Shown: one piece after another, positions 25,178 to 31,617 of the stretch
Numbering within the stretch: the first letter of the stretch is position 1
Layout: each line of letters opens with the position of its first letter
Assembly (NCBI RefSeq): GCF_030719215.1
Contig: NZ_CP120983.1
Coordinates: forward strand, 6,572,001 to 6,636,000
DNA from: Streptomyces sp. Alt3
GTDB taxonomy: Bacteria; Actinomycetota; Actinomycetes; Streptomycetales; Streptomycetaceae
DNA length: 64,000 nucleotides
Direction of reading: 5' to 3'
The notes under the pieces: generated by a model
Told to the model about the DNA's origin: nothing
Databases searched by the model: none
What the model saw: only the letters and a program-made list of their open reading frames with translations
Program-made: the position numbers and the translations under genes

Positions 25178-26254
25178 ATGTCCGCCACCAGGCCCCTTCA
25201 CCTCGCCGCCGAGATCGGCGGCCCGCCACGCTACGACGCCCGTTCCCACATCGCGCTGGCCCGGCTCGCCGAGGGAGGAGCGCTCGACTTCGTCACCCTG
25301 AACGACTCCTTCGCACGCCCCGGCCCCGACGCGCTCGCCGTGCTCGCCCACGTCGCGCCCGCCACCACCCGGATCGGCCTCGTGCCGACCGTCACCACCA
25401 CCCACACCGAGCCCTTCCACGTCTCCTCCGCCGTCGCCACCCTCGACTGGGTCAGCAAGGGCCGGGCCGGCTGGCAGGCCGACGTGTCGACGACCGAGGC
25501 CGAGGCCCGGCTGTTCGGCCGGCGCCCCGCCGCTCCCGCCTCCACGCTGTGGCAGGAGGCGGGGGAGGCCGCCGACGCCGGAGCGCGGCTGTGGGACAGC
25601 TGGGAGGACGGCGCGGAGATCCGGGACGTGGCCACCGGCCGCTTCATCGACCGCGACAAACTCCACTACGTCGACTTCGAGGGCAGCACCTTCTCCGTCC
25701 GAGGCCCGGCCATCGTGCCGAGGCCGCCGCAGGGCCGGCCCGTCACCGTCATCGACGCCACGAGCGGCCCGGCCCGCGAGGCGGCCGCACGGCACGCCGA
25801 CGTCGCCTACGTACGGGCCACGTCACCCGAACAGGCCGCCGCGCTCCGCGACGAGCTGCGCCGCTCCGCCGCGGCCCACGGCCGTGACCCCGACAGCCTG
25901 CGGGTCCTGGCCGCCCTCACCGTCGACCTCGGGGACGCCGAGACCACCCCCGAACCCGGACTCGGGAGCGGCCCTCAACTCGCCGGGCGGGGGACCTACT
26001 TCCGGGGCGGCCCTGTGGACCTCGCCGAGGTCATCACACAGTGGCACCGGGGCGGGGCCGTGGACGGCTTCCACCTCACCCCCATCACACCGGAGCGCGA
26101 CCTGGAGAGGATCGTCAACGGGACCGTGGCGCTGCTCCAGCACCGGAGTCTGTTCCGCACCTTCCACCCGGGCGGCACGCTCCGGGAGCACCTAGGCCTC
26201 GGCCGCCCCGCCAACCGCTACACGCTCACGAGCACCTCAGGGGCGACGTCATGA
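25178..26254 (+). CDS. Luciferase-like (LLM) FMN-dependent monooxygenase, YtmO-like
   Basis: 358 residues. The TIM-barrel entry LHLAAEIGG, the segment LDFVTLNDSF, TRIGLVPTVTTTHTEPFHVSSAVATLDWVSKGRAGWQADVST and GRPVTVIDATSG match bacterial-luciferase-like flavin monooxygenases. Such enzymes cleave C-S or C-N bonds using FMNH2 and O2. The ATG at 25178 has GAGAGG upstream. The stop overlaps the next monooxygenase gene by four bases, so two different LLM enzymes are made together. In B. subtilis YtmO and YtnJ sit in the same way beside a cystine/S-compound ABC system. Confidence 0.88.
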   Translation: MSATRPLHLAAEIGGPPRYDARSHIALARLAEGGALDFVTLNDSFARPGPDALAVLAHVAPATTRIGLVPTVTTTHTEPFHVSSAVATLDWVSKGRAGWQADVSTTEAEARLFGRRPAAPASTLWQEAGEAADAGARLWDSWEDGAEIRDVATGRFIDRDKLHYVDFEGSTFSVRGPAIVPRPPQGRPVTVIDATSGPAREAAARHADVAYVRATSPEQAAALRDELRRSAAAHGRDPDSLRVLAALTVDLGDAETTPEPGLGSGPQLAGRGTYFRGGPVDLAEVITQWHRGGAVDGFHLTPITPERDLERIVNGTVALLQHRSLFRTFHPGGTLREHLGLGRPANRYTLTSTSGATS

Positions 26255-27540
26255 AGCAGATGCACCTCGCCGCCCACTTCCCGGGCGTCAACAGCACCAC
26301 CGTGTGGGCCGACCCCCGCTCGCGGAGCCAGATCGACTTCACCTCCTTCGAGCACCTGGCCAGGACCGCCGAGCGGGGGAAGTTCGACTTCTTCTTCCTC
26401 GCGGAGGGGCTGCGGCTGCGCGAGCACAACGGCCGCATCCACGACCTCGACGTGGTCGGCCGCCCCGAATCCCTCACCGTCCTCAACGCCCTGGCAGCCG
26501 TCACCGAACGCCTCGGGCTCGCCGCCACGGTCAACGCGACCTTCAACGAGCCGTACGAACTCGCCCGCCGCCTCGCCACGCTCGACCACCTCAGCGAGGG
26601 CCGCGCCGCGTGGAACGTGGTGACCTCGTCGGACGCCTTCACCGGCGAGAACTTCCGCCGCGGCGGCTACCTCGACCGTGCCGACCGGTACACCCGCGCC
26701 GCCGAGTTCGTCTCCACCGCACGTGAGCTGTGGGACTCCTGGACGCCCGACGGCACCTCCCGTCCGTTCGCGCACTCCGGGCAGCACTTCGAGATCTCCG
26801 GGGAGTTCACCGTCCCCCGCTCGCCCCAGGGCCACCCCGTCGTCATCCAGGCAGGGGACTCCGACGAGGGCCGCGAGTTCGCGGCCTCCACCGCCGACGT
26901 CATCTTCACCCGGCACGGCACCCTGGAGGCGGGCCGGACGTTCTACGCCGACGTCAAGGCGCGCCTCAAGAAGTACGGCAGGCAGCCGGGGGACCTGAAG
27001 ATCATGCCCGGGGTGACCGTCGTCCTGGGCGGGACGGACGAGGAGGCACAGCAGAACGCCGCCGGGATCCGCCGGCAGCAGGTCTCCCCGCAGAACGCGA
27101 TCCTCGCCCTCGAACAGGTCTGGGGACGCGACCTCTCCTCGTACGACCCCGACGGGCCACTGCCGTCCGTCGACCCCGACCCCGGATCGAGCCTGGTCCA
27201 GGGCCGGGTCCGGGTCGCGGACCCGCTGGCCGTGGCCGCGAGGTGGCGGGAGCTCTCCGAGGCCAAGGGGCTGTCCATCCGCCAGACGGTCATCGAGTCG
27301 ACGGCACGGCAGTCCTTCATCGGCGCCCCGGAGACGGTCGCCGCGGAACTGGAGAAGTTCGTCGCCGAGGACGCGGCCGACGGCTTCATCCTCGTACCGC
27401 ATCTCACCCCGGGCGGGCTGGACGACTTCGTCGACAGGGTCGTCCCGCTCCTCCAGGAACGCGGATCCTTCCGCTCGGAATACACCGGCTCCACGCTGAG
27501 GTCGCACCTCGGACTGACCGAGCCGGTATGGAAAGGTTGA
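26251..27540 (+). CDS. LLM flavin monooxygenase, NtaA/SnaA/DszA family (YtnJ-like)
   Basis: 429 residues. AAHFPGVNSTTVWADP, the active barrel segment FDFFFLAEGLRLREHNG, VGRPESLTVLNALAAVTERLGLAATVNATFNEPYELARRLATLDHLS and RAAWNVVTSSD are signatures of the NtaA/SnaA/DszA group. Members oxidise nitrilotriacetate, pristinamycin IIB, dibenzothiophene sulfone or S-alkyl cysteines. Reduced FMN must come from a separate reductase, which is not encoded nearby. The organosulfur-cleavage role is inferred from its neighbours. Confidence 0.9.
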   Translation: MKQMHLAAHFPGVNSTTVWADPRSRSQIDFTSFEHLARTAERGKFDFFFLAEGLRLREHNGRIHDLDVVGRPESLTVLNALAAVTERLGLAATVNATFNEPYELARRLATLDHLSEGRAAWNVVTSSDAFTGENFRRGGYLDRADRYTRAAEFVSTARELWDSWTPDGTSRPFAHSGQHFEISGEFTVPRSPQGHPVVIQAGDSDEGREFAASTADVIFTRHGTLEAGRTFYADVKARLKKYGRQPGDLKIMPGVTVVLGGTDEEAQQNAAGIRRQQVSPQNAILALEQVWGRDLSSYDPDGPLPSVDPDPGSSLVQGRVRVADPLAVAARWRELSEAKGLSIRQTVIESTARQSFIGAPETVAAELEKFVAEDAADGFILVPHLTPGGLDDFVDRVVPLLQERGSFRSEYTGSTLRSHLGLTEPVWKG

Positions 27541-27544
27541 CCGC

Positions 27545-28351
27545 ATGAGCACGGACGCACAGCAGGACAGCGAGGAGTTCCACGCCTGGCAGCGCTGGCA
27601 CGAGGGACGGATCGTCGCCGTCGCCGCGCCGCACGGCCCGCTCTCCCTCACCGGCACCCACTGGCTCGCGGACCATCCGGAGGGGCGAATTCCGGCCGTA
27701 CCCGGGCTGTGGCGCGAGGAGGGTGACGAGGTGGTGCTCGTCGCCACCCCCGAGGACGGGCTGACCGTCGACGCGAAGCCGCTGGACGGAGAGGTCCGCC
27801 TGGGCGCCGACCGGGGCCCCATCGACGCGTCCAGGGTGGCCCGGGGCGAGCGCCGGCTGGTCGTACTGAGCCGTGAAGGCCTGTGGGCGGTGCGGGACTT
27901 CGACCCTCAGTCCCCCACGCGCCAGGCGTTCCGGACCGTCGATGCCACCCCGTACGACCCGAACTGGGCGCTGGACGGGACCTTCCGTCCGTACGACTCG
28001 GACCGGACCGTCCGCGTCGAGAACGCCGACGGGCGCGAGCGGGGGCTGGGACTGTCCGGCGAGATCGCCTTCACGGTGGACGGAGCCGAGCACACCCTTC
28101 AGGTGGCGGTCGAGCCCGACGGTTCGCTCTGGGCCGTGTTCGCCGACACCACCAGCGGGAACAGCAGTTACCGCTTCCGTTTCCTGCGGCCCCCGGCGCC
28201 CGACGGTGACGGACGGGTGCGGGTCGACTTCAACCGCTCGCTGCTGCCGCCGTGCGCCTTCGCCGACCACTTCATCTGTCCCTTCCCTCCGCCCGGCAAC
28301 ACCCTCACCATCGCCGTGCCCGCGGGGGAGCGGAACCGCATCGACGGCTGA
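27545..28351 (+). CDS. DUF1684 family protein
   Basis: 268 residues. WQRWHEGRIVAVAAPHGPLSLTGTHWL, then PYDPNWALDGTFRPY and DFNRSLLPPCAFADHFICPFPPPGN are the conserved blocks of DUF1684. The activity is unknown. No signal peptide or membrane segment. The final block with Cys residues is the best-conserved part. The ATG at 27545 is four bases past the monooxygenase stop, so it is the last gene of the organosulfur operon. A possible role in processing the oxidation product is only inferred. Confidence 0.88.
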   Translation: MSTDAQQDSEEFHAWQRWHEGRIVAVAAPHGPLSLTGTHWLADHPEGRIPAVPGLWREEGDEVVLVATPEDGLTVDAKPLDGEVRLGADRGPIDASRVARGERRLVVLSREGLWAVRDFDPQSPTRQAFRTVDATPYDPNWALDGTFRPYDSDRTVRVENADGRERGLGLSGEIAFTVDGAEHTLQVAVEPDGSLWAVFADTTSGNSSYRFRFLRPPAPDGDGRVRVDFNRSLLPPCAFADHFICPFPPPGNTLTIAVPAGERNRIDG

Positions 28352-28386
28352 TCCGTCCCACCCGGGACGAGGAGGCCGATCCCGCC

Positions 28387-28416
28387 GGCCCCAGCAGCCC
28401 CAGGGCTGCCGGGGCC
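28387..28416 (+). terminator. Hairpin terminator after the organosulfur operon
   Basis: GGCCCCAGCAGCCC at 28387-28400 pairs with 28403-28416 at 13 of 14 positions, 35 bases after the DUF1684 stop. Confidence 0.7.
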
Positions 28417-28426
28417 GTCCTCGGCG

Positions 28427-28473
28427 TGCGCCGATACGGCCGAAAACACACCCTTGCGTGGCATATCGGCGCA
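28427..28473. promoter_or_regulatory. 10-bp inverted repeat upstream of the SGPB-like protease gene
   Basis: TGCGCCGATA (28427-28436) and TATCGGCGCA (28464-28473) are perfect inverse repeats with 27 bases between them, about 150 bases before the protease GTG. The intervening segment is AT-richer (GAAAACACACC). It might be an operator pair or a stem; a partly similar element (GCTATCGGCCGCA) lies near 40577-40592 before the SGPD-like gene. Confidence 0.4.
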
Positions 28474-28620
28474 CCTCGATACTCCCGATCAGCGCCCGTC
28501 AGGAGCACGACGTCTCCGGAATCCGCATGTCCTCCGGAACGCGGTCGCGCCCCTGACCGCGCCTCACGGGTCCGGCCACCCCACAGGCGGGCCCCCGATT
28601 CCCCTCGGGAGGAACGAGAA

Positions 28621-29523
28621 GTGAGGATCAAGCGCAGCACCCCCCGCACCGGCGGCATCACGAGACGCAGCCGGATCACCGCCGTCACCGCAGGCTTCGT
28701 GGCCGTCGCCGCCCTCGCCGTACCCGCCGCCAACGCCGACCAGTCCGGTACCTACAGCGCGAGCCAGCTCAGCGCCGCGGGATCTGCCGTGCTCCGGGCC
28801 GACGTCGCCGGCACCGCCTGGAACGTCGACCCGGCGACCGGACGGCTCCTCGTCACAGCCGACAGCACCGTCTCGCAGACGGAGATCGACAAGATCAAGA
28901 AGGCCGCCGGTACCAACGCCGGCGCCCTGCGGATCGAACGCACCCCCGGGACGCTCAGCAGACTGATCTCGGGCGGCGACCCCATCTACGCCTCCGGCTG
29001 GCGCTGCTCCCTCGGGTTCAACGTCCGCAGCGGCAGCACCTACTACTTCCTGACGGCCGGTCACTGCACCGAAGGCGCCGACACCTGGTGGGCCGACGCG
29101 GCCCACACCACGGTCCTCGGCACCACCGAGGGATCCAGCTTCCCCGTCAACGACTACGGCATCGTCCGCTACACCAACGCCTCGGTCGCCAAGTCCGGCA
29201 CGGTCGGCAACCAGGACATCACCAGCGCCGCCGACGCCACCCTCGGCATGTCCGTCACCCGGCGGGGCTCCACCACCGGCATCCACAGCGGCACCGTCAC
29301 CGGCCTCGGCGCCACGGTCAACTACGGCGGCGGCGACATCGTCTACGGCATGATCCGCACCAACGTGTGCGCGGAACCCGGCGACTCCGGCGGCCCCCTC
29401 CACTCGGGCGCCCGGGCGATCGGTCTCACCTCGGGAGGCAGCGGCAACTGCAGCTCCGGAGGGACGACCTTCTTCCAGCCGGTCACCGAAGCGCTGAACG
29501 CGTACGGCGTCAGCGTGTTCTGA
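28621..29523 (+). CDS. sprB: Streptogrisin B-type secreted serine protease, preproenzyme
   Basis: 300 residues. A long signal peptide (about 1-39, ending PAANA) is followed by a pro-region (about 40-115) and a mature domain starting ISGGDPIYASGWRC at residue 116. The mature length of 185 residues equals S. griseus protease B. The S1 triad is intact: TAGHCTE (His), NDYGIV (Asp) and GDSGGP (Ser). Four Cys form the expected two disulfides (RCS/GHC; NVCAE/GNCSS). The GTG at 28621 is set by GGAGG (28608-28612). The enzyme has chymotrypsin-like specificity in the family. Confidence 0.94.
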   Translation: MRIKRSTPRTGGITRRSRITAVTAGFVAVAALAVPAANADQSGTYSASQLSAAGSAVLRADVAGTAWNVDPATGRLLVTADSTVSQTEIDKIKKAAGTNAGALRIERTPGTLSRLISGGDPIYASGWRCSLGFNVRSGSTYYFLTAGHCTEGADTWWADAAHTTVLGTTEGSSFPVNDYGIVRYTNASVAKSGTVGNQDITSAADATLGMSVTRRGSTTGIHSGTVTGLGATVNYGGGDIVYGMIRTNVCAEPGDSGGPLHSGARAIGLTSGGSGNCSSGGTTFFQPVTEALNAYGVSVF

Positions 29524-29550
29524 CCCGGCCGGGCACCGCCGCACTCCTGT

Positions 29551-29579
29551 GAGCCCCCACCGATCCTCGGCGGGGGCTC
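29551..29579 (+). terminator. Hairpin terminator after the SGPB-like gene
   Basis: GAGCCCCCACCG (29551-29562) pairs with CGGCGGGGGCTC (29568-29579) at 11 of 12 positions, loop ATCCT. Confidence 0.75.
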
Positions 29580-29636
29580 CCGTTCGACCCACGGCTTTTG
29601 AGAGGATGTCGGTACGGTCGGTCGCAGAGGTACCAC

Positions 29637-29699
29637 GGGGGCGGACGCTGTGCCGGTCCGGAGGGTTGCCCTCCGGGACCCCCGCAGACACCAGGGGGT
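29637..29699 (+). promoter_or_regulatory. Structured 5' leader with two alternative stems before the SLOG-like gene
   Basis: A strong hairpin pairs 29655-29665 (GGTCCGGAGGG) with 29669-29680 (one bulge). ACCCCC at 29678-29683 can instead pair with GGGGGT at 29694-29699, nine bases before the GTG. It could also close the longer stem with GGGGG at 29637-29641. The choice could gate translation. Function not shown; no known riboswitch is recognised. Confidence 0.35.
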
Positions 29700-29708
29700 T
29701 CCAGGTCC

Positions 29709-30188
29709 GTGAAACGCATCGGAGTGACCGGTCACCGCTCCATCCCCCAGGAGGTGCACACGCATGTGCTGGAGGAGCTGAGGGCGGCGCTGTGCGGACA
29801 CGAGGGCTCCCTGGAGGCGCTCTCCAGCCTGGCGGTGGGGGCCGACCAGCTCTTCGCCGACCTCGCCCTGGCCCACGGCGCGGAGCTGACCGTGGTCATC
29901 CCCAGCGGGGACTACGAGGCCGGCTTCGCCGACGAGGCGGACCTCACGCGCTACCGGGCGCTCAAGGCCCGCGCGGCCCGCGAGATCCGGATGGACTACC
30001 CGCACTCCACGGACGAGGCCTACTACGCGGCGGGGACCTACATCGCCGACCACTGCGACCGCCTGCTCGCGGTCTGGGACGGCCTGCCCGCCCGGGGCCT
30101 GGGGGGAACCGGCGACATCGTGACGTACGCCCGCAGGCTCGGCCGGCCGGTCACCGTCATCTGGCGCGACGGCGTGGAACGCGGCTGA
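29709..30188 (+). CDS. SLOG-like Rossmann-fold nucleotide-binding protein
   Basis: 159 residues. The start KRIGVTGHRSIP is the G-x-T-G-H-R entry of the LOG/DprA-like (SLOG) fold; SSLAVGADQLFADLALAHGAELTVVIPSGDY is the second conserved block, and CDRLLAVWDGLPARGLGGTGDIVTYARRLG the third. SLOG proteins bind or process nucleotides or nucleotide-derived signals and often pair with SLATT membrane effectors. The GTG at 29709 begins the conserved part; the upstream in-frame region has low complexity. Only 12 bases separate its stop from that of the convergent SLATT-type gene. Confidence 0.8.
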   Translation: MKRIGVTGHRSIPQEVHTHVLEELRAALCGHEGSLEALSSLAVGADQLFADLALAHGAELTVVIPSGDYEAGFADEADLTRYRALKARAAREIRMDYPHSTDEAYYAAGTYIADHCDRLLAVWDGLPARGLGGTGDIVTYARRLGRPVTVIWRDGVERG

Positions 30189-30200
30189 GGCCACCCGCGC

Positions 30201-31130
30201 TCACATCCGGTGCCTGACCAGCCAGTCGGTGTGCTCGGGGGAGACGATCCGCTCGGTCTCGAAGACGGCGGCCGCCCACTGACGCTCGGTGAGGGTGGTC
30301 TCCATGGCTGCCTGCATGTTCTCCAGGTCCTCCTCGACCAGGGAGTGCGCGGTCACCAGAGGATGATGACGACGCGTCTCGTTCCACGCGAGACAGGCCG
30401 CCGCGGCGGCGGAGAACGTCCCCGTGAGCGCGAACGACCCGGCACCTCCGAAGGTCTGCAGCACGGCGAGGACCAGGGCCGGGAGCGTCAGCGCCGCGAT
30501 GGTGCTGGACCACACGAGAGCCCCCCGACGAGAGACCAGCATGCGCCTGCGGTACCACCGCCGCTGCTCTATCAGCCGGTCCCGGACGTAGGTCTCCTTG
30601 CGTACGGTGAACGCCTTCTCGCGCAACTCCCGCATGGACGCCGTGATGAGACCGCCGCCGGAGTCGGCCATCTCCTCCCGGGGGTCGCGCCACCCGACCT
30701 TCCGTAACTCCTGGAGCCCCTCCTCGAGCCGGCTGGCGAACACCGCCTCGGGGTGCTGGACGGAGGAGTCGAAGGGGGAGCCGTGGACCGCGTAGCGCCA
30801 GCAGTTGGACTTGATGAACTCCGCTGCGGAACGGTTGAGTTGCCAATGCGACTTTGCTTTGCGCCGCGAGGCGAGGCAGGTCGCGATCAGGACACCTAGA
30901 TAGGCCAACACCGCGATACCATGCAGGAGTTGGATGCCCGACCCGACCTCGGCGTGCCAGGGGAGGGCCGCGGGCAGGGTGCCGAGGACGAGCAGGACCA
31001 GCTGGCCGCGGGTGGTGTTGACCGCCTCGCGCTGGCGTGCGACGGCGACGGCGTCGGTGTGGTGGAAGAGTTCGGGCAGATCAGCGCTCCTGAAGACCAT
31101 GCTCTGCAGTGGTCCTGGAATCGCCGTCAT
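30201..31130 (-). CDS. SLATT-type (DUF4231-like) four-helix membrane protein
   Basis: 309 residues. Two hydrophobic hairpins, at about 43-87 and 203-248, are separated by a roughly 115-residue basic, helical cytoplasmic region (YVRDRLIEQRRWYRRRM). This layout matches DUF4231/SLATT proteins, proposed membrane-perturbing effectors in nucleotide-signal conflict systems (Burroughs and colleagues). The ATG at 31130 has AGGGGTGA just upstream; further in-frame codons upstream are not conserved-looking. It is divergent from fxsA and convergent with the SLOG-like gene. The effector role is inferred from family. Confidence 0.72.
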   Translation of the reverse strand: MTAIPGPLQSMVFRSADLPELFHHTDAVAVARQREAVNTTRGQLVLLVLGTLPAALPWHAEVGSGIQLLHGIAVLAYLGVLIATCLASRRKAKSHWQLNRSAAEFIKSNCWRYAVHGSPFDSSVQHPEAVFASRLEEGLQELRKVGWRDPREEMADSGGGLITASMRELREKAFTVRKETYVRDRLIEQRRWYRRRMLVSRRGALVWSSTIAALTLPALVLAVLQTFGGAGSFALTGTFSAAAAACLAWNETRRHHPLVTAHSLVEEDLENMQAAMETTLTERQWAAAVFETERIVSPEHTDWLVRHRM

Positions 31131-31341
31131 GATCACCCCTGTATTCGATGTGGTGGTGGCCCGGTCCTTGAAAGAATGGGTTCCCGCCCATTTGGAGTAG
31201 TCGTACAAATCGCTCGGGTTACGGCTGTACGAGTCGAGTTGCACACCGGGTCCATGAGAGTAAAGTCGTGCCGCCGGACACTGCAATGGTGCAGGTGCCG
31301 GTGCTGTTTCCGTGTCCGGAACGAGCCCATCAAGGACGGCC
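31131..31341. promoter_or_regulatory. Divergent promoter region between SLATT-type gene and fxsA
   Basis: 211 bases, noticeably less GC-rich than flanking genes (for example GAGAGTAAAGTCG and TTGAAAGAATGGG). It must hold the start signals of both the SLATT-type gene and the fxs operon. I could not pick reliable -35/-10 pairs. Confidence 0.4.
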
Positions 31342-31506
31342 GTGAAGACCTACGAATCCACCCCTGACTTCGCTGTCGCGAAGCGTCGTGTGCCGCTTGC
31401 GAAGATCGAAGCATCCGGCAGTGCAGCAGCCAGGAAGATGGGCAGGGTGCTCGCGACGGCGGGCGGTCGCCCGACAGGGATCTCCACCTTCAACTCCTCG
31501 CTGTAG
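31342..31506 (+). CDS. fxsA: FxSxx-COOH cyclophane RiPP precursor peptide FxsA
   Basis: 54 residues. The C terminus is TFNSSL-COOH, i.e. Phe-x-Ser-x-x at the end, which defines FxsA precursors. The leader holds RRVPLAKIEA, the conserved PL block thought to guide the radical SAM enzyme. The GTG at 31342 is preferred (AAGGAC at 31332-31337) over the GTG at 31312, which adds ten non-family-like residues. FxsB is expected to crosslink the Phe ring to a following residue in the Phe-x-Ser motif. The next gene is that maturase. Confidence 0.85.
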   Translation: MKTYESTPDFAVAKRRVPLAKIEASGSAAARKMGRVLATAGGRPTGISTFNSSL

Positions 31507-31511
31507 GGGAA

Positions 31512-31525
31512 GTGGGATCACCCAC
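31512..31525 (+). terminator. Weak hairpin between fxsA and fxsB
   Basis: GTGGG-ATCA-CCCAC, a 5-bp stem six bases after the fxsA stop and about 90 bases before fxsB. It could reduce read-through so that precursor peptide exceeds maturase. Too weak to be sure. Confidence 0.3.
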
Positions 31526-31617
31526 CCCGTAAAACAACTGAATATTCCACTCGTTCGGCCGATCGGCTACTGCAGCCGGGGGCCGTATTCGCGGTGCTGC
31601 TGGACTAGAGTGGGTGA

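Noticed and set aside
31507..31617. A second small precursor peptide between fxsA and fxsB
   Set aside because: No short frame there ends in F-x-S-x-x; the only structure is a weak hairpin.
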